From: a virus
IMG/VR virus record: IMGVR_UViG_3300008050_000050
Location: 1-54,356 of that record
Length of the DNA stretch: 54,356 nt
Direction: 5' to 3' (one strand)
The notes under the pieces were generated by a model. It ran no database searches and was not told where the DNA came from. It saw only the letters and a program-made list of their open reading frames with translations. Shown piece after piece: positions 6,093-13,927 of this stretch; within the stretch, counting starts at the first letter, position 1, and each line of letters opens with the position of its first letter. The position numbers were made by a program, and so were the translations under genes.

Positions 6093-7360
6093 TACTCGAT
6101 GGCCACGATCTTTTCTTTTGTCGCAAAGTAAGGACGAGAGGCATACTGTGGAGTAGTCATCCACATGCGCTGACACTTACTCGACTTTGGCTTCGGCGCA
6201 CAAAGATCAGTCAAAATAATATGACCATCAAAGTCACCTTGCTTATTAACATACTCAGTGGGAGCGTCGAAGTCAGTGCCTCCGCAAAGCACTCTCTCCC
6301 ATACGCGCTTTTCGCCCTTCTTCCATACATATACCTTATCCTCTGCAACTTCGGTGTCAAAAGGAATCACAGTAAACTCGGCCAACTCAGAAAGCTTATT
6401 CAACTCAGCAAAGAATTGAGCAAGCATTCCATTGTCAACAGAACCTGACTGATCAATACTGATTGCAACCTTCGCGACTCGATTGGTCTTTCTGCCGGGA
6501 TGGATGTAGGCATACCTACGATTGATTCTCTTGATGGAGCTTGACTTGTTTGCCCTCTGGGATGTCTTAATGAAATACCGCAGCACACTACGCCAGTCAA
6601 TCTTTGACTGCAACCCCTTCATAATCTTTTCACGACATTGCTGAGGTACGCTGCCCCATGAATTCCCACGAGCGCAGTCTTCAGACGCCTGCTTGACAAT
6701 TTCCTTCAGTCGCTCTTTTGCGATCTCTTTGACCTCATCCGATACATCGCCCCAACCGCTGTGATCGTCAAGAGTTTCAATGTCGCCATAGCCATCGCCT
6801 TCACCGCTTTGCGGTTGAGACTGACCTTCGCCTCCAGTTCCACTTCCGGGGCCATCGGAAGATTCACCTTCGTTCTTATTTTCATCCTTGTCGTCTCCCT
6901 TGTTCTTGCTCAAATCGGGCAGGTTTGCCAAATACCACTCAGCAGACATACCACGAGGCAAGTCCTCGAAAGGAGTACCCTCCTTGCCCGGAATTAAACC
7001 ACCTTCAGGTAGATTATGAAGATGACTATTGATGGCGAGGTCAGTTGCGATGTTCCACTGGCGCGTCATAGCGCCATTAGGCATACGGTCTGTCACGTGC
7101 ATAAACACAACATGATAAAATTCATGCTTAAGAACGTCGCGGCGTTCGGCATCTGTCAACTTCTCAAAAAAGCTCGGATTATACAACATTTCAAACTGAG
7201 CAGTGTGAGGATTAACTCTTACACCAGCAGTAGGAATGGCGTTGCTTGAGTTCTTATCGATCCTGCGGCTGATAGCTGCAAAGAATGGCTCGTCCATTAG
7301 TAGTCGAGCCATGTGAATATTGAGATCGAAAGGCCGTTTCTGATTCGCTGAATCGGACAT
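6092..7360 (-). CDS. VWA-like metallopeptidase (DUF2201 type), partner of MoxR ATPase
   Basis: Protein of 422 residues with two halves. The N-terminal half holds the zinc-peptidase motif HEFYH (residues 79-83) inside a helix, like the metallopeptidase domain of DUF2201 proteins. After an acidic Gly/Ser/Asp-rich linker the C-terminal half is a VWA fold with a MIDAS-like IDQSGSVD. ATG 7360 is chosen (AAAGG 8 nt upstream); a GTG nine bases earlier is possible. The gene follows the MoxR-type ATPase by 11 nt, the usual pairing in which the ATPase remodels or activates the VWA partner. Such pairs occur in bacteria and large phages; the target here is unknown. Confidence 0.85.
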   Translation of the reverse strand: MSDSANQKRPFDLNIHMARLLMDEPFFAAISRRIDKNSSNAIPTAGVRVNPHTAQFEMLYNPSFFEKLTDAERRDVLKHEFYHVVFMHVTDRMPNGAMTRQWNIATDLAINSHLHNLPEGGLIPGKEGTPFEDLPRGMSAEWYLANLPDLSKNKGDDKDENKNEGESSDGPGSGTGGEGQSQPQSGEGDGYGDIETLDDHSGWGDVSDEVKEIAKERLKEIVKQASEDCARGNSWGSVPQQCREKIMKGLQSKIDWRSVLRYFIKTSQRANKSSSIKRINRRYAYIHPGRKTNRVAKVAISIDQSGSVDNGMLAQFFAELNKLSELAEFTVIPFDTEVAEDKVYVWKKGEKRVWERVLCGGTDFDAPTEYVNKQGDFDGHIILTDLCAPKPKSSKCQRMWMTTPQYASRPYFATKEKIVAIE

Positions 7361-7371
7361 TGTAAGCACCT

Positions 7372-8451
7372 TTAGTTTTCAGAGCCTTCGTCAGATGAAA
7401 GGATTTGCACTAGGTAGTCTGCTACTGATCGCTTCTTGCCATCGACCTTGACGACCGACTGATGAAGCTTGATTGTGTTGTCTAGAGCGCCAGAACCAAG
7501 CACTGTCCAGAGCTTCATTGCCACTTCACTAGGAAGCATCAAGAAATACTTTGCAAGGTTGTCAATCTGGTCTTGGTCCAAAGCATCCTTGAAGGAATTC
7601 GCGGCCTCAAACTTATCAATCATTGCAGTGTGGTCGTTAATCTTGAAGTCACCAACCTTACTAAAGTCACCATCCAAAAGGATGTCCTCTGGGGTTACTT
7701 GCCTGTCGTAGTTTGTGACAAAATCATTGAACGCGACGGCAGCCTCGAAACCACAAAATGCAGCGGTGAGGTTGAACAAAGTAGGACTGCCCTCATCCAA
7801 GAGAGAAGCACTGGCCAAACACTGATTCAATCTCTCCCATGAACGGCGAGATGGGTATACCTTGTTAGGCTCGAAGTCGTCGTTATGCTCAAGATGATTG
7901 CGATTTTGATTGATAAAGTCCCAAACTTCTGTGCTGATCTCGTTGTCGGAAGCCCAGTTCAGCCAATCCTCAACGGATGGCTCAATATCAAACACAGTCC
8001 AGCGATCCAATTCTGCTGGGTCCATCTCTCCGACTTGGTACTGCTCACCATGTTCGCCACCATTAACTGCCGCAAAAATCAATGTGTCAGGGTGGAGGAC
8101 ATGTCCGTTCAGCTTGCGACTGTCAGTCAACTCGAAGATACCTTGGCGAACCTCAAGAGTCGCACGATCAACTTCGTCGAGAAACAAGATAACAGGCTCG
8201 TCGCAGGCGCGCTTGAACCAGTCTGGCGGATTGAACCTAGTGCTTTCCGCTTCAATAATCGGAAGACCAACAAGGTCGCCTTCAGTCATCTGGGAAGCCC
8301 TGCGTTCTACAACTGGAAGACCAATCTTGTCAGCGTATTGATAAACAACAGTTGACTTACCAACGCCGTGGCGTCCTCGAATAATGACGGGCTTATGCAC
8401 GTCGGTAACATACTTGACAACTTCTACAAAGGTCTTAAAATCGATAGCCAC
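7372..8451 (-). CDS. MoxR-family AAA+ ATPase
   Basis: A 359-residue AAA+ ATPase. Walker A is GRHGVGKST (25-33), Walker B is ILFLDEVDRA, and a sensor-like FAAVNGGEHG follows, as in MoxR/RavA-type proteins. These chaperone-like ATPases work with VWA-domain partners to assemble or activate complexes. The DUF2201-type VWA peptidase lies immediately downstream. A promoter-like site sits 50-80 nt upstream, so the pair is probably one operon. Substrate unknown. Confidence 0.9.
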   Translation of the reverse strand: MAIDFKTFVEVVKYVTDVHKPVIIRGRHGVGKSTVVYQYADKIGLPVVERRASQMTEGDLVGLPIIEAESTRFNPPDWFKRACDEPVILFLDEVDRATLEVRQGIFELTDSRKLNGHVLHPDTLIFAAVNGGEHGEQYQVGEMDPAELDRWTVFDIEPSVEDWLNWASDNEISTEVWDFINQNRNHLEHNDDFEPNKVYPSRRSWERLNQCLASASLLDEGSPTLFNLTAAFCGFEAAVAFNDFVTNYDRQVTPEDILLDGDFSKVGDFKINDHTAMIDKFEAANSFKDALDQDQIDNLAKYFLMLPSEVAMKLWTVLGSGALDNTIKLHQSVVKVDGKKRSVADYLVQILSSDEGSEN

Positions 8452-8501
8452 TTAAAATTTCTCCTTGGAATGTGGTTTTGGCCATTTCTCTATCTTTAAT
8501 A

Positions 8502-8530
8502 AGTATCTCACAGGTTGAGGTAAAATGCAA
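8502..8530 (-). promoter_or_regulatory. Promoter-like site (TTGCAT-17-GATACT)
   Basis: TTGCAT (8525-8530) and GATACT (8502-8507) with 17-bp spacing, in the 99-bp gap before the MoxR-type ATPase gene. Two mismatches in each hexamer. Confidence 0.5.
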
Positions 8531-8550
8531 GAACTTTCTTTAAAATAATA

Positions 8551-9135
8551 TTATTTTTTTTCGTTGCGAAGAACAACCAGTTTAGCAAACGCAGCTTTCT
8601 TGGCTCTCTCTGCGGGGGAGGTAGATACAATCACTGCCAACTCCTCGTTGACGTTTTTATGTTTCATCATCTTTTCGGACCAATATCCGTCGCTGCCGAA
8701 ACGGAAACCCGAAGAATAGAAGTGTGATGACTCGTCTCCCTCCTCTGCCGGTCGATAATAGTTCATATAGATATCCTTTAAAACATCAGAGGGAGTGTTT
8801 GGTGCGGTATTTTGATATCCCACAAAAGTAGAACCAAGCCTCCAAGGGTTCCAATACCTTCGTGGAGTCCCCCTATAGACTTCCCTAATTAAGTCTGGCT
8901 TGTCGTCAAGGGCTTGGTACTCCACCAAGACCCACTTGACACTGTTTGCGCGGTCGTCTACCAGAACGTCTCGAACACCTGTATCAAGGGATGGGTTCCT
9001 AGCTAAGTGTCGTCGGCTCGACAAAGTACCATGCTCCGCTATGGCAAACTGTGTTGGAGAGTCGATGAATCTATTTCTTGCAAGAGCAGAAACTTCCCTG
9101 TTCGTCATCATCGGAATATATTCGGCCAAACTCAT
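8551..9135 (-). CDS. Hypothetical protein with possible LRV-like helical repeats (194 aa)
   Basis: I start at ATG 9135 (MSLAEYIPMMTNREVSALAR), which forms an ATGA overlap with the stop of the upstream gene and has GGAG 8 nt upstream; a longer frame to 9231 would overlap that gene by 100 nt. The first 70 residues read like two leucine-rich-variant repeats (SALARNRFIDSP, RHLARNPSLDTGVRDVL). The remainder is unrecognised. No membrane or catalytic motif. A protein-interaction role is only a guess. Confidence 0.7.
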   Translation of the reverse strand: MSLAEYIPMMTNREVSALARNRFIDSPTQFAIAEHGTLSSRRHLARNPSLDTGVRDVLVDDRANSVKWVLVEYQALDDKPDLIREVYRGTPRRYWNPWRLGSTFVGYQNTAPNTPSDVLKDIYMNYYRPAEEGDESSHFYSSGFRFGSDGYWSEKMMKHKNVNEELAVIVSTSPAERAKKAAFAKLVVLRNEKK

Positions 9136-9392
9136 TGATGGTACTCCGTAGACAATCTCGCTTCCGTTAAGCTTTTTTGAGTACTCCATTTCCTGTGGAT
9201 TTTCTCCAGAGAGTCCTTCACCGCTCGCCACTCTGCTCCAGATCTCTCGTCAGCTCGGTGAAGGTGGTCGTTTAGTCTCATTTCCGTGTTCAGTGATTCC
9301 ATAAAGTGAGAAATATTGTCAAGCACTTCTCTCGTTGAATTCTTTTCTGTGTTTTTTTCGGCATTCGGGTGAATATTATATGGGTCAATCAT
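9132..9392 (-). CDS. Hypothetical charged helical protein (86 aa)
   Basis: ATG at 9392 overlaps the stop of the zinc-knuckle gene (ATGATTGA) and has AAGGAA upstream, so I prefer it to an in-frame ATG at 9461. Product begins MIDPYNIHPNAEKN and is highly charged and helical (ERSGAEWRAVKDSLEKIH). No recognised domain. It is sandwiched in a tightly overlapping three-gene run from 10224 to 8551. Confidence 0.7.
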   Translation of the reverse strand: MIDPYNIHPNAEKNTEKNSTREVLDNISHFMESLNTEMRLNDHLHRADERSGAEWRAVKDSLEKIHRKWSTQKSLTEARLSTEYHQ

Positions 9393-10224
9393 TGTTTTCC
9401 TTCTCTGTTTTCTCGGGATACAAGCATTTCCAAATTTCATTGGCTGGGTGTAGTCTCGCATAATCGTAATGGCTTGCTCTTTTTTCTAAATTGAATCTGT
9501 GTCTCAGGTCTAATGGCATCCTATCAAGGTCTTTTGGCTTTACGTAGGGCCTCTTTGAAGGTCCAATGATCTGCAAATCTGCTTTGCCAACGTGTATGCC
9601 ATCTTTTACATTCTTTACAAAGTCCTTGTGATAAGATTTTTTGACAAAAGAGACTAAATCACCATGGTCGAGCGGGAACATATCATTAATCTTATATCTG
9701 GTGAATCGCCATGAGTCGGAACCGACTTTGTCAGTTGCTGGGTCGCTGTCGATTGAAGTTATCCTGACTGATAACACCTTTCGGCTGCGTGGTTTCCAGA
9801 GCCTAGTTAAGTCTTCGTCTCCGGCGAAGAACCAGAGATTATTCCAGTGAATTTGCTGAACCAAGCCCGTCGCATATACATCTGGGTCTTGCATTGCTCG
9901 TACTCGCACCAAAGCGCCGAGGCCGAGGCCAGCTTTAGCCGAATTCTCGGTATAGTTGTCAACATATTCAGCTTGCCTATCCTCGATTCTGGCTGTATCT
10001 TGCTTTTTAACCTTGCAGCCTCTGCGGTTGTGGCCTTTTTCGTTGCAATATGTGCACCTGCGGCTTGCAACACGCTCGGCGCGAGCGCGCTCTTCCTCTC
10101 TAATCGTTCGGGCCAAAAAACCATGGGGTGATCGTTTGGCTTGCTCCTTTCTCGAAGGGCATCCTGTTCTGTTGTGGCCTTGTTGGTGACACCAGCCACA
10201 ACGCACTGTCCCTGTGTAAGACAT
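9385..10224 (-). CDS. Double CCHC zinc-knuckle protein with SH3-like region (279 aa)
   Basis: Two zinc knuckles of the form CxxCxxxGHxxxxC, at residues 9-22 and 57-70, each followed by basic residues; this type binds single-stranded nucleic acid. The C-terminal part contains two beta segments starting GLGALVRVRAMQDP and HGDLVSFVKKSY, which echo the GDLV small proteins. It may combine nucleic-acid binding with one or two SH3-like barrels (inference). A consensus promoter lies 31-59 nt upstream. Confidence 0.8.
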   Translation of the reverse strand: MSYTGTVRCGWCHQQGHNRTGCPSRKEQAKRSPHGFLARTIREEERARAERVASRRCTYCNEKGHNRRGCKVKKQDTARIEDRQAEYVDNYTENSAKAGLGLGALVRVRAMQDPDVYATGLVQQIHWNNLWFFAGDEDLTRLWKPRSRKVLSVRITSIDSDPATDKVGSDSWRFTRYKINDMFPLDHGDLVSFVKKSYHKDFVKNVKDGIHVGKADLQIIGPSKRPYVKPKDLDRMPLDLRHRFNLEKRASHYDYARLHPANEIWKCLYPEKTEKENND

Positions 10225-10254
10225 TTTGTCTTCCTAGATTTTTATCGTATATAT

Positions 10255-10283
10255 AGAATACGATATTTTCAATCACTTGTCAA
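10255..10283 (-). promoter_or_regulatory. Sigma70-type promoter (TTGACA-17-TATTCT)
   Basis: TTGACA (10278-10283) and TATTCT (10255-10260), spaced 17 bp, with a T-rich tract upstream. Drives the zinc-knuckle gene. Confidence 0.7.
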
Positions 10284-10295
10284 GAAAAAAATTAA

Positions 10296-10382
10296 TTATT
10301 TTCTGATGTGATCTAAAAACAACTGGCTGATGATTAGACCTGCTGCGATGGCAACAATGCTTCCAAGAATATTACTTATCAT
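10296..10382 (-). CDS. 28-residue single-pass membrane microprotein
   Basis: ATG at 10382 overlaps the stop region of the upstream GDLV-type gene. The product is MISNILGSIVAIAAGLIISQ followed by LFLDHIRK, almost entirely one hydrophobic helix. The ribosome site is weak (A-rich). Membrane peptides of this size in phages can act in lysis, exclusion or host-membrane remodelling, but nothing here decides between these. Confidence 0.5.
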   Translation of the reverse strand: MISNILGSIVAIAAGLIISQLFLDHIRK

Positions 10383-10668
10383 TTCTTTTTTCTACTTTCG
10401 ATATTATCCTGAGCCACTTGGCTCTTATCATAACAAATTCATTTTGCGTCTCGTCTCGCGAAACCAACTTAACCTTACAACTATACTCATCTGGTGCTGG
10501 TCTAGACCCACCAGAAACTACCAATGAAGACGACTGGTATACAATCCAGTCGTCGCTGTGTCCATGTTGGTAGTGTATTCTGCTCACCACCAGACCCTTC
10601 GCGCCATAATAGTTCGAGCCAAGCATCCTTATTTCGACTAGATCTCCAACATTGAAACCCTGAGTCAT
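10372..10668 (-). CDS. GDLV-family protein, longer form (98 aa)
   Basis: Begins MTQGFNVGDLVEIRMLGS, with KGLVVSRIHYQ and a DDWIVYQSS strand, then a basic C-terminal region (KVEKRNDK). The first 60 residues match the small GDLV proteins; the tail is an extra. Function unknown. Confidence 0.75.
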   Translation of the reverse strand: MTQGFNVGDLVEIRMLGSNYYGAKGLVVSRIHYQHGHSDDWIVYQSSSLVVSGGSRPAPDEYSCKVKLVSRDETQNEFVMIRAKWLRIISKVEKRNDK

Positions 10669-10670
10669 TG

Positions 10671-10844
10671 CTACTTCTTTTTTGGAGAGATGTCGATCAC
10701 TGATTTAATTTTCCAATCATGACCCTTTGTTGTCCTTATATGGTACGCTTCCCTGACAGCCTCTGGGAAGCTGACCACTTCAACCAAATCTTTTGTTTCT
10801 TCTTTTGATTCGCTGTTGACGAGAACTATTTCACAAGTAATCAT
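10671..10844 (-). CDS. Hypothetical protein, 57 aa
   Basis: ATG at 10844 overlaps the stop of the upstream gene as ATGA and has AGAGG upstream, so I prefer it to an in-frame upstream start. Product begins MITCEIVLVNSESKEE and ends VIDISPKKK; strand-helix-strand pattern (FPEAVREAYHIRTTKGHDWK) suggests a small alpha/beta domain. Unrecognised. Confidence 0.65.
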   Translation of the reverse strand: MITCEIVLVNSESKEETKDLVEVVSFPEAVREAYHIRTTKGHDWKIKSVIDISPKKK

Positions 10845-10960
10845 TTTTTCCTCTTGCAGCAGGCAAGCAGACCGGTCAGGCCGAAGAGCCCAGCCAGTCC
10901 AAGCCATGTACTAAAGCTGACACTTCCCGCTTCTACGATGTTGTAATAAAATTGAGACAT
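10841..10960 (-). CDS. 39-residue single-pass membrane microprotein
   Basis: ATG at 10960 has AGAGAGGAAAA upstream. The product begins MSQFYYNIVEAGSVS and continues with a Gly/Leu-rich helix (GLAGLFGLTGLLACC) ending in KRKK, so the C-terminus probably faces the cytoplasm. Adjacent cysteines in the last turn could be modified. Role unknown; the tail layout is superficially like the protein-sorting tails of surface proteins, but with no secreted domain in front. Confidence 0.55.
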   Translation of the reverse strand: MSQFYYNIVEAGSVSFSTWLGLAGLFGLTGLLACCKRKK

Positions 10961-10970
10961 ATTTTCCTCT

Positions 10971-11402
10971 CTAGTTGCTTCCGTCTCCAAAATCAAAGTC
11001 TGGAGTGAACGGAAAATCATAATCATCTAAAATCTTAGAAAAGTTATCCGAATTTTCTTGACCTTTGGGTTTTGGTTTGTATCGATCATCGGCATCGGTG
11101 CCTGTGTTGTCATTCTCTTCATCGTGAAGCTCTGCTACTCCAAGTGCCCGAACAACCCCTGCTGTAGAATCGCCGCTTAGGTATACCCTTAGCTTTTCTC
11201 CAGTTGAGAGAGTCAACACTGGGTCGTTATCCTTGATCAACTCGTGGGTGATGAAAGATTTTGCTTTCAATAAAACAATCCTAGATCCCCTAAACTCTCT
11301 ACGAGTGCCGGTTGGGACAATTAGCGAGAATCGCCCTGTACGCGAGGCTTTCACGAATGTGCGGACATCCCCTGCTAAATACGATATAGATGCTATCTTC
11401 AT
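10971..11402 (-). CDS. Hypothetical protein with acidic tail (143 aa)
   Basis: Beta-rich N-terminal 90 residues (SLIVPTGTRREFRGSRIV, LTLSTGEKLRVYLSG) followed by a disordered acidic tail rich in Asp, Asn and Gly (DDYDFPFTPDFDFGDGSN). ATG overlaps the stop of the upstream gene as ATGA. The layout resembles a small nucleic-acid-like barrel with an acidic tail but no family is recognised. Confidence 0.75.
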   Translation of the reverse strand: MKIASISYLAGDVRTFVKASRTGRFSLIVPTGTRREFRGSRIVLLKAKSFITHELIKDNDPVLTLSTGEKLRVYLSGDSTAGVVRALGVAELHDEENDNTGTDADDRYKPKPKGQENSDNFSKILDDYDFPFTPDFDFGDGSN

Positions 11403-12052
11403 GCCTTTTTCGCCCTCTTGAGGTTCTTTTCCATGGAATAAATAGGCGATGTCGAACCAACTGGCAGAAGTTTATACTCTCTTGCTCCTTTTACTGCTTT
11501 AGTAATTGGCCGGCCCTCCGAACTCAACACGACCGCATGTTGTCCTGCCCTATTGCTAATTGCTCTAAATTGCACCATCTGACCTTTGTTAAACCGGGGC
11601 TCTTTATCATACTCCATCAGGATCTTTTGTGCGTATTTATTTAAGCACATCTTATGATATTCTGCCTTGGAGAGAATATGGCCATCCATGACTCGCCTAG
11701 CAAGAACACCGAAGTATGGGGGGTTGCTTAAGTAATATTGAGCCACCCTTTGTGTGTTGAGTGCCATTTGATCGTCATAGTTTGCAAGCCACTCTCTTCC
11801 TTCGTTTAGTTGCTCCTCGTTATATCTAACGCAAAGACTTGAGAGCCAATCCTTTTGTCCGACAGACAGCGACCCCTTCACTTTAAATTGCGTTCGTATC
11901 GATTCAAAAAAAGAAGCATGCTTCTCGTATGTGTACGACGTTATAAGCCCCTCTGCACTAAACAGGTTGAGATACTTTTCTGCGGAGTCGATGCGAGAAA
12001 TGACATCGATGTCTGTATTTACTTCAGTCAATTGGTTGTCTTTACTTTTCAA
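11399..12052 (-). CDS. Hypothetical protein with C-terminal SH3-like segment (217 aa)
   Basis: Helical N-terminal 140 residues (SAEKYLNLFSAEGLITSY; GQKDWLSSLCVRYNEEQ) and a C-terminal beta region reading FNKGQMVQFRAISNRAGQHA, similar in layout to the GDLV barrels. The helical part has the look of short UvrD-C2/host-factor-like helical bundles but I cannot name it. Driven by a perfect consensus promoter 12-40 nt upstream. Confidence 0.75.
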   Translation of the reverse strand: MKSKDNQLTEVNTDIDVISRIDSAEKYLNLFSAEGLITSYTYEKHASFFESIRTQFKVKGSLSVGQKDWLSSLCVRYNEEQLNEGREWLANYDDQMALNTQRVAQYYLSNPPYFGVLARRVMDGHILSKAEYHKMCLNKYAQKILMEYDKEPRFNKGQMVQFRAISNRAGQHAVVLSSEGRPITKAVKGAREYKLLPVGSTSPIYSMEKNLKRAKKA

Positions 12053-12063
12053 TCTTATGTATT

Positions 12064-12092
12064 ATTATATCCCAGAAAAAAAAATCTGTCAA
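12064..12092 (-). promoter_or_regulatory. Perfect sigma70 promoter (TTGACA-17-TATAAT)
   Basis: TTGACA (12087-12092) and TATAAT (12064-12069) with exactly 17 bp between, and a T/A-rich upstream element. Reads into the 217-residue gene and the 143-residue gene behind it. Confidence 0.85.
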
Positions 12093-12125
12093 GAAAAAAA
12101 TCGCGAGTTTGCTGAGATTTATTCT

Positions 12126-12338
12126 TTATTCTGCGAGGTCTGCTTTAAGAGAACTTTTTTCTAGAAGCCAAGATTTATAACTTACTATGTTACCCTCTTG
12201 GAGGCCATTCAACATTAACACGTTGTAACAACCTTCGGAAACGACTCCAACGATTCTTCCGTGAATACGAGTTTTGTGGCCCATGGGTCGATCTAAAATA
12301 GAGACCTCATCGTCACGTAGGAAAGTCCTTGGTAGCAC
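12126..12338 (-). CDS. Small SH3-like protein (70 aa)
   Basis: GTG start at 12338. Product begins MLPRTFLRDDEVSILD, followed by HGRIVGVVSEG, a YNVLMLNG strand and a helical C-terminus. The DDEV segment stands where other family members have GDLV. No clear ribosome site, so the start is uncertain. Function unknown. Confidence 0.55.
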   Translation of the reverse strand: MLPRTFLRDDEVSILDRPMGHKTRIHGRIVGVVSEGCYNVLMLNGLQEGNIVSYKSWLLEKSSLKADLAE

Positions 12339-12370
12339 ATAGTAATTATGTTATAATTGTATTATTTTCT

Positions 12371-12676
12371 CTATTTTGAAGAAACAAACCATTTCACAAG
12401 CTTGTGGCACAGAATCTTCTTGTCATCGTCGTCGTCGAGGGCGAGGCTTTCATTCTGCTCCAAGAGTGCGTAAATATTGTTAAAAACATCAAGTTCTTTT
12501 TTTGTCATTTCCATATCTTTTTGTTTTGTTTCTTTTTCTCTGCTTGGTGTATATCCCGAGATTTCACGGCCTCGGCCTTTGTCGCGGTGAGGGTTTCCAG
12601 TACCGGCAAAAGTAAACTTCCAGCGTCCGTTGTCAGGGTCAGAATTATTAGTATCTCTATCATCATCTTTCGACAT
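12371..12676 (-). CDS. Hypothetical hydrophilic protein (101 aa)
   Basis: N-terminal half is a disordered Asp/Asn/Arg-rich segment (MSKDDDRDTNNSDPDNG), the C-terminal half helical with an acidic run LALDDDDDKK. The start overlaps the previous stop by one base (TGATG). Unrecognised. Confidence 0.7.
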   Translation of the reverse strand: MSKDDDRDTNNSDPDNGRWKFTFAGTGNPHRDKGRGREISGYTPSREKETKQKDMEMTKKELDVFNNIYALLEQNESLALDDDDDKKILCHKLVKWFVSSK

Positions 12677-12879
12677 CAGGACTCACCAGTATGGCTGGTT
12701 ACATCATTGGCCACCATGGTGAGGGCATCGACGATGTCGAAAGCCTCATCAGGGTTCATATCAATCCTAAAGCTATCACCTATGTTTAAAGAGACATAGC
12801 CATACTCCTCTCTGATTTCTACCAGAAAAGAGTCTCCGGAAGAATCGGTAACATATAGCGATTTTTCATTTTCTAACAA
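12676..12879 (-). CDS. Hypothetical acidic protein (67 aa)
   Basis: Product begins MLENEKSLYVTDSSGD, a beta hairpin (FLVEIREEYGYVSLNIGD) followed by a helix (DEAFDIVDALTMVAND). A well-formed promoter lies 36-64 nt upstream. No family recognised. Confidence 0.75.
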   Translation of the reverse strand: MLENEKSLYVTDSSGDSFLVEIREEYGYVSLNIGDSFRIDMNPDEAFDIVDALTMVANDVTSHTGES

Positions 12880-12914
12880 TTTAGTTAACTTCCTTTCATT
12901 TTGTTAGTATATAC

Positions 12915-12943
12915 ACTATAGCATTTTTTCAAATCAAAGTCAA
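12915..12943 (-). promoter_or_regulatory. Sigma70-type promoter (TTGACT-17-TATAGT)
   Basis: TTGACT (12938-12943), 17 bp, TATAGT (12915-12920). Serves the 67- and 101-residue genes. Confidence 0.75.
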
Positions 12944-12963
12944 TCTTTTAATTTGAATTTCTG

Positions 12964-13176
12964 CTATTCACTTTCTTTTTTCTGACCAACATACGCGCGT
13001 TCCAATGCACTTCTTAACATTGCGTTTTCTCGCTCACAAAAACCTATTGTATTCACGATAGTTTCCCACGGCTTTTCAAACTCCGCATAAGCAACTTTAC
13101 GGCCTGCGTAATACCCACTGGCGCTCAGAAGGATAGAAGAGATGACCACCACTGTAATATTTTTAAACTTTTCCAT
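12964..13176 (-). CDS. Small N-terminal membrane-anchored protein (70 aa)
   Basis: One N-terminal membrane helix (NITVVVISSILLSASGYYAG) followed by a charged helical domain (ENAMLRSALERAYVG). This topology fits an inner-membrane spanin-like or lysis accessory protein, and it sits 12 nt behind an L,D-transpeptidase-like gene, but the link to lysis is inference only. Confidence 0.7.
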   Translation of the reverse strand: MEKFKNITVVVISSILLSASGYYAGRKVAYAEFEKPWETIVNTIGFCERENAMLRSALERAYVGQKKESE

Positions 13177-13188
13177 TTTATTTCCTTT

Positions 13189-13821
13189 TTAAAACTTTAA
13201 ATCTTCTTCGCAAATCAAAGTGTAAGTAAAATTGTTACCCCACTTGTCTGCGGCCCTATTGCAAGTGTCCATGAACTCATAAAAATTCTTACTGTTCTGA
13301 AACACTTGACAACCAGCACTGATGCCTCCAGTGTACTCTCTTTCGTCCGAACCCCACTGCCTATGAATGTTTATCCCATACCAACCCTCGTCTTCCGGGC
13401 CAACATAATCAGGCTTGGTGTCTCGGTTGTTGTCTCTCCACACCTTTACTTTGGATCCCCTCTGCACAAGAGCTGTATACTTTCTTTTCCCTCCGTGAGT
13501 GCCGATTCGATAAGTGGATCTGTACTGGTCGGGTACCAATATTGCAGTACCCTTATCCCTAACTGCTGCAAGTGGTTTTCTCAAAATGTTTGGACCGGGT
13601 TCTGTCGTAATGACATAGGAGTCCACAACCCATTCGCCATCAATTTTATATATAACATTCATAAAATCATCAAAAACATCAGCGCGGGCTGAATCGTTTC
13701 TAACTCCGACTATATTCAAGTTGAGGTCGCCATTCTCAAAGAAGGCGTATCCTTTTTTCTCTAGTGCCTGTTTGAGTTGCGATGCGATGGTCCTAGCTTG
13801 TAATCCAGTTATTCTACACAT
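13189..13821 (-). CDS. L,D-transpeptidase-like (YkuD-type) cell-wall protein
   Basis: Protein of 210 residues. The C-terminal domain has GWYGINIHRQWG followed by GGISAGCQVF, matching the His ... S-x-G-C arrangement of YkuD/L,D-transpeptidase active sites as seen in some phage proteins of this size. It may cut or remodel peptidoglycan during lysis or entry. No signal peptide. ATG 13821 has AAGGA 7 nt upstream. It precedes a membrane-anchored small protein, and an M15 peptidase lies 2.4 kb away. Enzymatic direction (hydrolase versus transpeptidase) cannot be told from sequence. Confidence 0.7.
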   Translation of the reverse strand: MCRITGLQARTIASQLKQALEKKGYAFFENGDLNLNIVGVRNDSARADVFDDFMNVIYKIDGEWVVDSYVITTEPGPNILRKPLAAVRDKGTAILVPDQYRSTYRIGTHGGKRKYTALVQRGSKVKVWRDNNRDTKPDYVGPEDEGWYGINIHRQWGSDEREYTGGISAGCQVFQNSKNFYEFMDTCNRAADKWGNNFTYTLICEEDLKF

Positions 13822-13842
13822 ATTTCATTCCTTGCTTCTCTT

Positions 13843-13927
13843 TGGTAGGGATAGAGGGAATCGAACCCACACGACCGAAGTCGGGAGATTTTAAGTCTCC
13901 TGCGTCTACCTGTTCCGCCATATCCCC
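13843..13927 (-). tRNA. tRNA-Leu(TAA), CCA encoded
   Basis: Minus-strand class II tRNA with a long variable arm. Acceptor GGGGATA pairs with TATCCCT (one G-T pair), the anticodon loop CTTAAAA gives TAA, the T-loop is TTCGATT and the 3' ACCA is encoded. Its first 22 nt overlap the end of the thymidine kinase gene. Confidence 0.95.

Noticed and set aside
7885-8355. Long open frames on the plus strand inside the MoxR ATPase gene, and similar ones at 18823-19308 and 24784-25254
   Set aside because: They lie fully antisense to clear conserved proteins, have no ribosome sites, and their products show no known pattern.
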